A stretch of DNA of 19,177 bases from Prevotella sp. UBA7764. Its GTDB lineage: Bacteria; Bacteroidota; Bacteroidia; Bacteroidales; Bacteroidaceae. The translations under genes were made by a program, and so were the position numbers. Below are positions 1-7,196 of the stretch, one piece after another. The DNA lies in contig DLDU01000049.1 of the NCBI GenBank assembly GCA_002481295.1, positions 25,541 to 44,717 on the forward strand. The letters run 5' to 3'. Within the stretch, counting starts at the first letter, position 1. Every line of letters starts with the position of its first letter. The notes under the pieces are model-generated. The model did not search any database, was not told where the DNA came from, and was given only the letters and a program-made list of their open reading frames with translations.

Positions 1-93
1 GGCGGCAGCATCCGTGACGACAATGTCATCGAGACCTGCGACAAATACGATATGGCCATGGCCTTCACTCACGTGAGACTGTTCCACCACTAA
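1..93 (+). CDS. purH: PurH C-terminus (AICAR transformylase / IMP cyclohydrolase), 5' end outside window
   Basis: Only the last 30 codons are present, in frame 1 and ending in TAA. The peptide begins GGSIRDDNVIETCDKYDMAM and ends FTHVRLFHH. This matches the family's C-terminal signature, known in E. coli PurH as a GGSIRDDEVI segment followed by AMIFTDMRHFRH. PurH carries out the last two steps of IMP synthesis in the cytosol, formyl transfer to AICAR and ring closure. This tail belongs to the transformylase domain. The gene is cut by the window edge, not visibly broken. The call rests on a short peptide, but the motif is distinctive. Confidence 0.85.
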   Translation, partial: GGSIRDDNVIETCDKYDMAMAFTHVRLFHH

Positions 94-96
94 TAA

Positions 97-197
97 GCCC
101 CCTTCTAGCTCCCCCCCTTAGGGGGAGAACCACGAATCCAACACATCGAAACGGATTGCTCCTTTCCCGCTCTTAGGGGGCTAGGAGGGTCTTCTCT
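97..197. repeat. C-rich/G-rich palindromic intergenic repeat
   Basis: A short hairpin, CTCCCCC (109-115) pairing with GGGGGAG (121-127) around a CCTTA loop, lies inside a larger imperfect inverted repeat: 97-120 (CCCCCTTCTAGC...) against 171-190 (TTAGGGGGCTAGGAGGG). The arrangement resembles the dispersed palindromic repeats found between genes in Bacteroidetes. It sits between purH and the small genes and may act as a terminator or processing site, but there is no clean T-tract after it. Confidence 0.5.
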
Positions 198-214
198 CTT
201 TTATTATCACTATT

Positions 215-418
215 ATGTCAGACATCGACGAAATCATTGAGCACGGCATTGTCTTCAAGGGTGCTTCCAAAGGCGGATCCAAAGACGACGACAAGGTGAA
301 AACCAAAGCCAAGAAAAAGAAGTATATCACCGGTGCACACGGCTCCGGCTCGGCTAAGCAGAAGGCTAAATACCGGCAACAGCGGGCCAACAGAGCTTCG
401 CAAAGGAAAAAGAAATAA
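215..418 (+). CDS. Small, very basic hypothetical protein (67 aa)
   Basis: I do not recognise this protein. It has a short acidic/hydrophobic N-terminus (MSDIDEIIEHGIVFKG), a Gly/Ser/Asp linker at about residues 17-27, and a Lys/Arg/Gln-rich C-terminal half containing KKKK and ending RKKK. There is no signal peptide or membrane segment. The basic, probably disordered tail would suit binding to nucleic acid or to the inner face of a membrane, but that is inference. It stops at 418 and the next gene starts at 422, so the two are almost certainly co-transcribed. An uninterrupted frame, an ATG start and the tight spacing support it as real. No ribosome binding site is obvious, as is usual in Bacteroidetes. 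Confidence 0.6.
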   Translation: MSDIDEIIEHGIVFKGASKGGSKDDDKVKTKAKKKKYITGAHGSGSAKQKAKYRQQRANRASQRKKK

Positions 419-421
419 GCT

Positions 422-640
422 ATGGCAGCAGAAAACAACGACAAGAAGCAAACACGACGTGAGAAGTTAGCCGGTTATTTCTACGACATATCAAAACTTA
501 CGTATGCTGCTTTAGTATTGGGAGGCATTGTTCCTGTCCTAACCAAGACGAATGTGAGGATCAATATCTTAGCGATTGTCTTCGGCATTCTTATGTCCTA
601 TGTCTTTGCATACTTCGCCAACAAAATATTAAAATCATAA
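422..640 (+). CDS. Small two-helix membrane protein (72 aa; DUF6722-like)
   Basis: The protein has a charged, Lys/Arg-rich N-terminus (residues 1-17), a hydrophobic segment at about 26-43 (TYAALVLGGIVPVLTK), and a second at about 47-67 (NILAIVFGILMSYVFAYFA), then a short basic end (NKILKS). It should be an inner-membrane helical hairpin with both ends in the cytosol. It resembles the small Bacteroidales membrane proteins grouped as DUF6722, though I make that link from memory of the family's shape, not from a search. It begins 3 nt after the 67-residue gene and is followed within 5 nt by a 34-residue microprotein, forming a compact three-gene cluster. Function is unknown. Confidence 0.65.
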   Translation: MAAENNDKKQTRREKLAGYFYDISKLTYAALVLGGIVPVLTKTNVRINILAIVFGILMSYVFAYFANKILKS

Positions 641-644
641 GTAT

Positions 645-749
645 ATGGAAACGCTCACAATTATCTTTGCCATCGGCTCCGTCATCGGTGTCGGCCTCAT
701 CCTTTGGACCAACACCAAGAAAGGCAAGAAGTGGTTGCAGGATCTATAA
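645..749 (+). CDS. 34-residue single-helix membrane microprotein
   Basis: An ATG at 645, four bases after the previous stop, opens a frame ending in TAA at 747-749. The peptide starts METLTIIFAIGSVIGVGLIL and continues with a polar tail WTNTKKGKKWLQDL. One hydrophobic stretch (residues 4-21) with a Gly-x-x-x-Gly pattern is followed by a strongly positive C-terminus. By the positive-inside rule this predicts the C-terminus in the cytosol. It is short enough for gene finders to skip. Support comes from its position at normal operon spacing behind another small membrane protein, its protein-like composition and a clean stop. The glycine pattern suggests helix-helix packing, possibly with the neighbouring two-helix protein; this is inference. 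Confidence 0.55.
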   Translation: METLTIIFAIGSVIGVGLILWTNTKKGKKWLQDL

Positions 750-794
750 TTCCCTTTGCAACCACTATCACTCTTTACATCTCATATTACTCCC

Positions 795-1979
795 ATGAAA
801 ACTACTCCTTATCTATTATTGCTGATCGGCTTGCTGAACCTCTTGACATTCTCCTCCTGCAGCGACGACGACAAGGGCATCAGCGCTGACACCAACATCC
901 CCATCACCGGCTACTGGCAGATTGCCGGTACGAGCATTGAAAACGGTGCTGACATCAACGGCGACGGTGCTGTTGAGGGCATCGTCGTGCACGATGACGG
1001 CACCGTCTCGGAATGGCAGTATACCCAGACCTCGGAAGCCCCCTTTAACTTAGGCTACAAGACCGGCACGTGGACGATAGACAACAACCACTACGTGATG
1101 CTGCTCAGCAAGGGCAACGGCAAACACTACACCGTCACGGTGGCGGGCAACAACAACGAGAAGATGTACCTTGCCTTCAATGGCAAGACTTCGGTTGTTC
1201 CCCTTTACCGTATCCAGCATCTCCCCGGCGACGGCGACAGCATGATGGAGATGATGGCGCAGATGAAGTTCTCAGGCATACAGATGAGCGACCTCGCCGG
1301 TTACTGGGAACTCACAAGCAACGACTACCCCAATGGTGTCGGCAATGGCATCTACATCGACGAACAAGGCAATGTGTCAAACGTCACGCAGATATATGGT
1401 GCATTCAATTACAACAAAATCGACTATCACTCCGGCAAGGTAAGCACCCCTGACGGGTACCTCGTCTTCCCCTATAGTGGCACAGACTATTATCTCTATG
1501 CTATCAGCAAAGACATTCTCTTAGCCGCTGCCAACGGACAGAAAGTGGAGAAGTTCGTACGCAAGGACATCCCCAACGAGATAACACGTATAGAAGAGGT
1601 TATCAGCAGCAAGGTTCCCGAACAACTCATCGGCACCTGGGAGACGACTCATTACAAAATACTCGCCGACGGGCAAACCATCATTGACGAAGACATTATT
1701 CCTTCCTCCTACTATTCAACATATAATAAGCTCTCCTTCAGCCGCAATCATACCGTCAACCAATATTCAACATATGATACAGACTACCACAACTCATATT
1801 ACTTTACGGTCGAAGGAAATAATCTGCTGACAAGCACCTCCCTCAATGGCTTGGTGTCGCCAGGCTCCGACTACTCCAAGAAGGAACAGATCGAGTTCAT
1901 CTCCGACACAGAGATGACGCTCACCCATGACCAAGGAGGTTCACAGACAGCGATTTACACTTACCATAAGATTCAATAG
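795..1979 (+). CDS. Surface-type lipoprotein with three lipocalin-like repeats
   Basis: Starting at the ATG at 795 gives 394 residues with a clear lipoprotein signal: MKTT, a hydrophobic core, and lipobox FSSC with the lipidated Cys at 22. An upstream in-frame ATG at 756 would bury this signal, so 795 is preferred. Cys22 is followed by SDDD, an acidic tract known in Bacteroides lipoproteins as a signal for export to the cell surface. The mature protein contains three related units, each opening with Gly-[Tyr/Thr]-Trp: GYWQI at 39, GYWEL at 169 and GTWETT at 280. Each continues into beta-rich sequence, as in Bacteroidetes lipocalin-like domains that often carry a G-x-W opening. A ligand cannot be inferred. 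The gene ends 4 nt before the next start, so it is coupled to the beta-barrel gene that follows. Confidence 0.75.
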   Translation: MKTTPYLLLLIGLLNLLTFSSCSDDDKGISADTNIPITGYWQIAGTSIENGADINGDGAVEGIVVHDDGTVSEWQYTQTSEAPFNLGYKTGTWTIDNNHYVMLLSKGNGKHYTVTVAGNNNEKMYLAFNGKTSVVPLYRIQHLPGDGDSMMEMMAQMKFSGIQMSDLAGYWELTSNDYPNGVGNGIYIDEQGNVSNVTQIYGAFNYNKIDYHSGKVSTPDGYLVFPYSGTDYYLYAISKDILLAAANGQKVEKFVRKDIPNEITRIEEVISSKVPEQLIGTWETTHYKILADGQTIIDEDIIPSSYYSTYNKLSFSRNHTVNQYSTYDTDYHNSYYFTVEGNNLLTSTSLNGLVSPGSDYSKKEQIEFISDTEMTLTHDQGGSQTAIYTYHKIQ

Positions 1980-1983
1980 ACCC

Positions 1984-2691
1984 ATGAAAAAGATATTCTT
2001 CTTACTGTTGGCACTTCTTCCCGTCGTGGCATCAGCACAAAACGACAATATGCGCGTCTCCATTACGCCACATGCCGGTATGACCTTTTCAAAGATGGAC
2101 GGCGATGCCATCAACAGAGAAAAGACATGGAAAACAGGGTGGACGGCTGGTGCCGAAGTGGAGATTCCCCTGTCACGTTACTATTCTCTCACCACTGGCG
2201 TAGACTATAGTGCCATCGGCACGGGACTCAAAGACGAGCATGAGCAATACGCTACCGTAAAAAGCCACATCAACGCAGACTACGTATCAGTGCCTTTGCA
2301 GTTCAAGGCTTACTTCAGGGGTGTCAAAGGACTCGCCGCACACATCGGTGCCGAGATGGGCATCCAGACTTCGGCCAAGGTGCATGCCAAGATGACAAGC
2401 ATACGCACCATGGACATTGGCGACGGCATGTCGTCGATCTTTCTTTGGGAGAATTACCAGACCAAGGAATCAGAGGATGTCAGCGGTCAGTTCCGCAGAA
2501 TCATCTATGACATTCCCGTCGGCTTGAGCTATGAATGGCAGAACATTGTTCTTAACGCCACCTACCGTTTCGAAGTGCGCAAAGCTATCCATCACTATGC
2601 CTACGACACCAGCTGGGTACCCATGCAGGATGCCTTGACAGCCCGCAACCACGCCATCCTCATCACGCTCGGCTACCGCTTCAAGCTATAA
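1984..2691 (+). CDS. Outer-membrane beta-barrel protein (porin-like, PorT/OMP_b-brl family)
   Basis: The product has 235 residues with a classic signal peptide ([18 protein letters not shown], cleavage before Gln19). Alternating hydrophobic/aromatic strands run throughout, for example [34 protein letters not shown] and [11 protein letters not shown]. The protein ends in a strand [11 protein letters not shown] with an aromatic residue near the C-terminus, as expected for a barrel inserted in the outer membrane. The opening [17 protein letters not shown] is typical of the small outer-membrane barrel family of Bacteroidetes. An upstream in-frame ATG at 1927 lies inside the lipoprotein gene and would hide the signal peptide, so 1984 is the start. 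The 4-nt gap to the lipoprotein suggests a functional pair. The transported or bound substrate is unknown. Confidence 0.75.
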   Translation: MKKIFFLLLALLPVVASAQNDNMRVSITPHAGMTFSKMDGDAINREKTWKTGWTAGAEVEIPLSRYYSLTTGVDYSAIGTGLKDEHEQYATVKSHINADYVSVPLQFKAYFRGVKGLAAHIGAEMGIQTSAKVHAKMTSIRTMDIGDGMSSIFLWENYQTKESEDVSGQFRRIIYDIPVGLSYEWQNIVLNATYRFEVRKAIHHYAYDTSWVPMQDALTARNHAILITLGYRFKL

Positions 2692-2728
2692 ATCACCATT
2701 TTACATAACACCAATAACAAATTTTTCT

Positions 2729-4294
2729 ATGCTTAAAAAACTAATTCTATCGACACTTCTCGTGTCAGCTTCCAGTGGTCTGATGGCTCAGACTCAGGTG
2801 ACGATCCATGCCAACCAAGGCCAGCAGAAGATCTACAAGGAACTCTACGGACAGTTTGCCGAGCACCTCGGCACATGCATCTACGGTGGTCTGTGGGTAG
2901 GTCCCGACTCCCACATCCCCAACATCGACGGTTACCGCACCGACGTATTCAACGCGCTCAAGGAGCTCCGCGTGCCCGTCTTGCGCTGGCCCGGCGGCTG
3001 CTTTGCCGACGAATATCACTGGATGGACGGCATAGGACCTCGCAGCCAACGCCCGAAGATGCAGAACAACAACTGGGGCGGAACGATCGAGGACAACTCT
3101 TTCGGTACCAACGAGTTCATGAATCTCTGCGAGAAGCTCGGCGCCGAACCGTATATCAGCGGTAATGTCGGCTCCGGAACCGTTGAGGAACTCTCCAAAT
3201 GGGTGGAGTATATGACCGGCGACGGCGACACGCCGATGGCGAACCTGCGACGCAAGAATGGACGCGAGAAGCCCTGGCACCTGAAATATCTCGGCGTGGG
3301 AAACGAGAGCTGGGGATGCGGTGGCAACATGCGACCGGAATACTACGCCGACCTCTACCGCCGCTACAACACCTACTGCCGTGACCAGCACAACAACCAT
3401 CTTTTCCGCATCGCATCCGGCGCCAGTGACTACGACTATGACTGGACAAAGACGCTCATGGACCGCGTGGGCAACCGCATGAACGGACTCTCGCTCCACT
3501 ACTACACTGTCAAGGACTGGAGCAACAATAAAGGCTCAGCAACAGCGTTCACCAACGACGAATACTACACCACACTCGCCAAGTGCCTGCAAATCGAGGA
3601 CGTCATCAAGCGTCACAGCGACATCATGGACAAGAAAGACCCACAGAAGAAGATCGGTCTGATGGTCGATGAGTGGGGCACTTGGTGGGACGAGGAGCCG
3701 GGTACGATCCGCGGACATCTCTATCAGCAAAATACGATGCGCGACGCCATGGTAGCCGCTCTGACGCTCAACATCTTCCAGCGCCACACCGACCGCATAC
3801 GTATGGCCAACATCGCCCAGGTGGTCAACGTGCTGCAAAGCATGATCCTCACCGACACCATCGGACAGGGACACATGGTGCTCACGCCGACTTACTATGT
3901 CTTCAAGATGTATCGCGACTTCCAGGAGGCTACCTATCTGCCCGCTTCCTTCACCTGCGACACGATCACCGCCAAGCCGCTGATGTACAAGATGACACCG
4001 GGCCGCGTCCCAAGTCTTTCTGTTTCCGCAGCCAAGAAGCAGGATGGCAGCCTCGTCGTCTCGCTCGTCAACCCGCGTCTCGACAAGGTTGAGCCGGTGG
4101 AGCTCGCCCTCGACGGCTTCTCGGGCAAGCAGGTCTCGGGCACGATCCTCACCGCCAAGAAGGTCACCGACTACAACGACTTCAACCATCCCGACGTGGT
4201 CAAGTCCACATTTTTCACCGGTGCCAAGGTCAAAGGCGGTAAGCTCAAGGCCACACTTCCCCCTATGTCGATCGTAGTGCTGAACGTAAAATAG
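2729..4294 (+). CDS. Secreted GH51 alpha-L-arabinofuranosidase
   Basis: The enzyme has 521 residues with a signal peptide (residues 1-20, ending GLMA before Gln21). It removes terminal alpha-L-arabinofuranosyl side chains from arabinan, arabinoxylan and related plant polymers by a retaining mechanism. Family hallmarks are visible in order: an N-terminal [15 protein letters not shown] segment (40-54), [13 protein letters not shown] (86-98), GNESWGCGG (191-199) with acid/base Glu193, and [11 protein letters not shown] (312 on) with nucleophile Glu315. A C-terminal beta-domain follows, ending MSIVVLNVK. Length agrees with the family, and nothing catalytic is missing. The signal peptide points to the periplasm or an exported location. 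No SusC/SusD pair or other glycan genes are visible nearby, so it appears to be an isolated carbohydrate gene. A terminator hairpin follows at about 4357. Confidence 0.93.
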   Translation: MLKKLILSTLLVSASSGLMAQTQVTIHANQGQQKIYKELYGQFAEHLGTCIYGGLWVGPDSHIPNIDGYRTDVFNALKELRVPVLRWPGGCFADEYHWMDGIGPRSQRPKMQNNNWGGTIEDNSFGTNEFMNLCEKLGAEPYISGNVGSGTVEELSKWVEYMTGDGDTPMANLRRKNGREKPWHLKYLGVGNESWGCGGNMRPEYYADLYRRYNTYCRDQHNNHLFRIASGASDYDYDWTKTLMDRVGNRMNGLSLHYYTVKDWSNNKGSATAFTNDEYYTTLAKCLQIEDVIKRHSDIMDKKDPQKKIGLMVDEWGTWWDEEPGTIRGHLYQQNTMRDAMVAALTLNIFQRHTDRIRMANIAQVVNVLQSMILTDTIGQGHMVLTPTYYVFKMYRDFQEATYLPASFTCDTITAKPLMYKMTPGRVPSLSVSAAKKQDGSLVVSLVNPRLDKVEPVELALDGFSGKQVSGTILTAKKVTDYNDFNHPDVVKSTFFTGAKVKGGKLKATLPPMSIVVLNVK

Positions 4295-4356
4295 TCAATC
4301 CCGCACTACAAAGTAACGTACATCTTTGTTAGTTAACGCTCCGCCACGGTGGAATC

Positions 4357-4414
4357 AAGAATATAACCGAATATCGAGAATATCACGTTCTTCCTATTCG
4401 GTTATATTCTTTTT
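4357..4414 (+). terminator. Hairpin terminator after the arabinofuranosidase gene
   Basis: A perfect 17-bp inverted repeat (AAGAATATAACCGAATA at 4357-4373 and its complement at 4395-4411) runs straight into a T-run at 4410-4414. The loop is 21 nt. It lies 62 nt after the arabinofuranosidase stop. Eighteen of its bases, ACCGAATATCGAGAATAT, recur in the terminator at 13389-13434. Confidence 0.8.
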
Positions 4415-4461
4415 GATGGTGACTTACTTGGTCTAAGGAACTTTGTCATGGGGTTAGAAAG

Positions 4462-4620
4462 GCTTTCTAATATCCTCAAAGTACCTTTCTGATAGTGTCA
4501 GAGAGCCTTTCTGTCTATTAGAGAGTCTGTCTTTTTTTTTCTGTCTATTAAAGACCCTGTTCTTTCTGTCTTTAATAATAATATGTCTTTTCTGTCTTTT
4601 TGTCTTGGATATTCTGTCTC
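4462..4620. repeat. Degenerate CTTTCT / CTGTCT array
   Basis: CTTTCT starts at 4463, 4485 and 4507, exactly 22 bp apart. The array then loosens: CTGTCT occurs six times, starting at 4511, 4527, 4541, 4566, 4592 and 4614. Several units close on a purine block (AGAGAG, AAAGAC) that can pair with CTTTCT, giving a series of small hairpins. The tract lies just past the 3' end of the PorT-like gene, where it reads as repeated GACAGAAA on the transcribed strand. Confidence 0.6.
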
Positions 4621-4627
4621 TCTGCCT

Positions 4628-5380
4628 TCATTCAAAGTAGAAAGTGAGGGCGATGACCTTGCTTCTTGCTTTGTTCACGCTGAGTGCATAGGGGCGCATC
4701 GCCTCGTCCTGCAAGCGGTCAGCATGGTCTTTGTCGAGGCTGTTGGTGAGGCTGTACATAAACTTCAGTTCCGGTCGCACCTTGAAGAAAGGCATGTAGA
4801 AATCACAGCCGAAGCCAGCTTCCAAGTACATGTCATAACGTTTGAGTTTGATATAGCTGTTGTCAGCCCCCGTGAGGTTGATGGCCGGTGTCAGTCCCAG
4901 CATGGCGTAAGGCCGGTGGTTGCCCATACGCGGTGCGGCTGCGATGAGGTCAAACGAACAGGTGAAGTAGATCGTCTTTAAGTCTTGCGAGCGGTGGAGC
5001 ATCGAGTCGGGAGCCTGAGTATCCATGTTGTGAAACTCTATATGGCGCGATCCAAAAAGGATGGCGGGAGCCACACGGAACTGGAAGTTCTCGGTCAGAC
5101 GTGCTTCGCCGAGCACGCCTACCTGAAATCCGTTGTCCCATCGGCTCTGGTCACACGTGATGGTATAGGTCTGTTGCGATCCGTTGTTGGCGATGATGGT
5201 CTGCGGTCCTATGTTGTTGAACTCGATATCCTGCAAGTGAGTGCCAACGAGCAGGCCGAAGTGGAAGGGGCGTAAATCGATATACGGGCGGTTCTGCACC
5301 GTCTGTTCCTGTCCCCAAGCGGCACCGGCAACGGTGAGCATCAGGAAGATAACAAAGACAATCTTCTTCATACTCATCAT
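4628..5380 (-). CDS. porT: PorT-like outer-membrane beta-barrel (type IX secretion-associated)
   Basis: The product has 250 residues with a signal peptide (MMSMKK, then IVFVIFLMLTVAGAAWG, cleaved before Gln). The mature start, RPYIDLRPFHFGLLVGTHLQ, followed by DIEFNN, matches the PorT family N-terminus as I know it. Strand-like sequence with aromatic residues and glycine follows, ending in VIALTFYFE, a barrel-closing strand with a terminal Phe. In Porphyromonas gingivalis PorT is needed for type IX secretion of gingipains. No other type IX component is in this window, so the role is inferred from family. Three in-frame ATGs (5380, 5377, 5371) are possible starts, and all keep the signal peptide. 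It is divergent from the ferredoxin gene. The gene symbol is a family-level assignment. Confidence 0.65.
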   Translation of the reverse strand: MMSMKKIVFVIFLMLTVAGAAWGQEQTVQNRPYIDLRPFHFGLLVGTHLQDIEFNNIGPQTIIANNGSQQTYTITCDQSRWDNGFQVGVLGEARLTENFQFRVAPAILFGSRHIEFHNMDTQAPDSMLHRSQDLKTIYFTCSFDLIAAAPRMGNHRPYAMLGLTPAINLTGADNSYIKLKRYDMYLEAGFGCDFYMPFFKVRPELKFMYSLTNSLDKDHADRLQDEAMRPYALSVNKARSKVIALTFYFE

Positions 5381-5564
5381 AACGCAGGAGAAGGTGAAAT
5401 ATTGTTGATGAGAGCTTGATGATCGGTTGCTGACAGTCTGAACTTATGCTGATGTAGGCTTGCCATGATACTTATTAATGAGTAGTGAAGACAAGGGAGG
5501 AAAATCCTTTGTTTAAAATAATAAAAAACCGGTCGTCATTTATAGGTATTCCAAAGAAAATAAT

Positions 5565-5572
5565 TATCTTTG
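5565..5572 (+). promoter_or_regulatory. Bacteroidetes -7 box upstream of ferredoxin
   Basis: TATCTTTG fits the TAnnTTTG -7 consensus and lies 46 nt before the ferredoxin ATG. A matching TTTG at -33 is not present at the right spacing, so only the -7 half is convincing. The leader is AT-rich, as is common for strongly translated Bacteroidetes genes. Confidence 0.55.
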
Positions 5573-5618
5573 CAACAACGAAACAATAACATTTAATCAT
5601 TTAAAATACAAGAACATT

Positions 5619-5789
5619 ATGGCTTACGTTATTAACGATGACTGCGTTGCATGTGGAACATGTATCGACGAGTGCCCGGTAGGCGCTATCTCTGCTGGTG
5701 ACAAGTATTCTATCAACCCCGATGAGTGCACAGAGTGCGGTACTTGCGCTTCTGTATGCCCCAACGAGGCTATTCACCTCGGTGAGTAA
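5619..5789 (+). CDS. 2[4Fe-4S] bacterial-type ferredoxin (56 aa)
   Basis: The ATG at 5619 opens a 56-codon frame ending in TAA at 5787-5789. Two complete CxxCxxCxxxCP motifs are present: Cys9, 12, 15, 19 followed by Pro20, and Cys37, 40, 43, 47 followed by Pro48. The pseudo-twofold repeat and the length are those of clostridial-type ferredoxins, which carry two [4Fe-4S] clusters and act as soluble low-potential electron carriers for enzymes such as pyruvate:ferredoxin oxidoreductase in anaerobes. It stands alone, with its own -7 box upstream and two perfect hairpins after it, so it is probably a single-gene transcript. Its partner enzymes are not in the window. All eight cluster ligands are intact. 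Confidence 0.95.
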   Translation: MAYVINDDCVACGTCIDECPVGAISAGDKYSINPDECTECGTCASVCPNEAIHLGE

Positions 5790-5822
5790 TTAGTTCCGGC
5801 TCGCAGCCGTTGCATACAAATG

Positions 5823-5858
5823 GCAAGGCCTCTTCCGAAGACTCGGAAGAGGCCTTGC
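5823..5858. terminator. Perfect 16-bp hairpin after ferredoxin
   Basis: GCAAGGCCTCTTCCGA (5823-5838) pairs perfectly with 5843-5858 around a 4-nt AGAC loop. It lies 33 nt past the ferredoxin stop and between convergent genes. The flank on the + strand is not T-rich, so it may work as an intrinsic terminator of unusual type or as a 3'-end stabiliser of the short ferredoxin mRNA. Confidence 0.65.
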
Positions 5859-5874
5859 TGCGTATGTGGGGAGG

Positions 5875-5903
5875 GGTTTGCCGTGGCACAGCCACGGCAA
5901 ACC
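5875..5903. terminator. Second perfect hairpin between ferredoxin and the M23 gene
   Basis: GGTTTGCCGTGGC (5875-5887) pairs perfectly with 5891-5903 around a 3-nt ACA loop, 17 nt beyond the first hairpin and 60 nt past the end of the M23 gene that converges from the other side. It may be the terminator of the hpt-adk-obg-pgeF-M23 operon on the minus strand. Confidence 0.55.
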
Positions 5904-5963
5904 GAACGGCTCACGCACACTTGAAAGAGGAGCGGGCCCCGCTTGCCAGTCGGGGGCGGAGCA

Positions 5964-7196
5964 CTATGCGATCTTCCACCCGAAGAGGTAGCGGTCACGC
6001 TCGTCGTTGGGCTTGCTGATGACCTTCGGACCGCGCAGAAACACGGTGGCGCGGCGCAAGGTGTGCTTCTTATGATCGAAGAACAGGGCCGGATCGATGC
6101 GGTGGCCACGATAGAGCATCTCGAAATGGAGGTGGTCACCGGTGGCGTGACCGGTGGCGCCGGTGAGTCCGATTACCTGTCCGGCCTTGACATGCTGTCC
6201 GGCATGTACGAAGTTGACCGTCTGGTGGCCATAGAGCGTCTCAATGCCGTAGGCGTGTTTCACCATGATGCAGTTGCCATAACCGGGAACTGGGCACGAC
6301 TCCTCGACGATACCGTCAAAGGCTACATGGATACTGTCGTGTGGCGTGTGGGTTTTGATGTCTACGCCGGTATGATGATAGGTGGCTGTGGTGTCAGGTT
6401 TCTGGCGCAACTTATCGTATGGACTGGTGACGTAGCTGCCGACAAGAGGGTAGCACCAGTGTTTGGCGTTGAGAAATTCCAGATTGATCTTTGCTGGCCC
6501 TGCCGCTCCGAAGTACTTTGGCTTCACGGGATCGAGTGAGGCGATGAGTGAGGCCTGAAAGCGTTTGCGAGCCAAGGTGAAGGCCACTCGCTTAGAAGTT
6601 GTGGTGATCAGATACTTGTCTGTGAGCTTACAGCGCAGCACATCGTTGAGCGGGCGTTGGGCGTAGGTGTCAAAGACAAAAAAAGGATGGATGGGCGTAC
6701 CGTTGAGCAGGAACATCACGCCGACGGTATATCCAAACTTGCATTTGTCGGCATCGGCGATGACCTGTCCGGCTTTGACGCGGTCACCAACATGAATGGC
6801 AAGATGATGGATGTTGCGGTAGAAAGTCTCCAAACCGTTGTCGTGAGTGATGACAACGAACGAACCGGAGAGCGGACTGGAAGCGGCAACTCTTACTCGT
6901 CCGGCAAAGATTGCCTTGACGTGCTTATCCTTTTGTGAGAATACCTGCAGCAGATCCTCAGCGTTGACGCCCGACTGTGATCCTTTCAGCGGGTAGGCAT
7001 ATTCGCCGGGCTTGATGCAGTCGAGATGGATAGACAGCTCGTGCTTCTCTATGAGCTCTTTGTTGCGTCCGGCAAAGATGTTCTGGTAGTTGGCCAAAGG
7101 GTCGAACTTCATGTTCGGTGCAAATGCCATCAGAGTCGTGCACATAATAATAAGGAGTAAGGCTCCCTTTGAGATGTTTCTTTTCTTATCACTCAC
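5964..7196 (-). CDS. Membrane-anchored M23 peptidase with a dead and an intact domain
   Basis: The protein has 410 residues. It starts at GTG (7196-7194), which overlaps the TGA of pgeF, an arrangement typical of translational coupling. A basic N-terminus and a hydrophobic segment (about 11-26) form a signal anchor or signal peptide. There are two LytM/M23-like regions. The first (about 66-172) keeps the fold pattern (VVITHDNGLETFYRNI, VGDRVKAGQVI) but lacks both the HxxxD and HxH metal motifs. The second (about 248-375) has HTGVD (His275, Asp279), LYGH (His324) and HLHFE (His355, His357), the full zinc and catalytic set. It should cleave peptide cross-links of peptidoglycan in the periplasm. 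An internal ATG at residue 18 would lose the membrane segment, so the GTG start is favoured. Confidence 0.85.
   Translation of the reverse strand: MSDKKRNISKGALLLIIMCTTLMAFAPNMKFDPLANYQNIFAGRNKELIEKHELSIHLDCIKPGEYAYPLKGSQSGVNAEDLLQVFSQKDKHVKAIFAGRVRVAASSPLSGSFVVITHDNGLETFYRNIHHLAIHVGDRVKAGQVIADADKCKFGYTVGVMFLLNGTPIHPFFVFDTYAQRPLNDVLRCKLTDKYLITTTSKRVAFTLARKRFQASLIASLDPVKPKYFGAAGPAKINLEFLNAKHWCYPLVGSYVTSPYDKLRQKPDTTATYHHTGVDIKTHTPHDSIHVAFDGIVEESCPVPGYGNCIMVKHAYGIETLYGHQTVNFVHAGQHVKAGQVIGLTGATGHATGDHLHFEMLYRGHRIDPALFFDHKKHTLRRATVFLRGPKVISKPNDERDRYLFGWKIA

Larger units (their letters stand above)
4295..4627. other. Convergent intergenic region with terminator and pyrimidine-rich array
   Basis: This 333-nt stretch between the arabinofuranosidase (+) and the PorT-like gene (-) holds no credible gene. 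It contains a 17-bp-stem terminator hairpin (4357-4411) and a degenerate pyrimidine-rich repeat array (about 4462-4620), both listed separately. Confidence 0.7.

Noticed and set aside
756..794. Upstream in-frame ATG for the lipoprotein gene
   Set aside because: It would add 13 residues in front of an otherwise perfect lipoprotein signal peptide, so the ATG at 795 is the better start.
2765..3499. Long minus-strand frame (244 codons) opposite the arabinofuranosidase gene
   Set aside because: It is a mirror of a strongly conserved GH51 gene, and its sequence (repetitive Val/Ala/Gly/His) has no recognisable domain.
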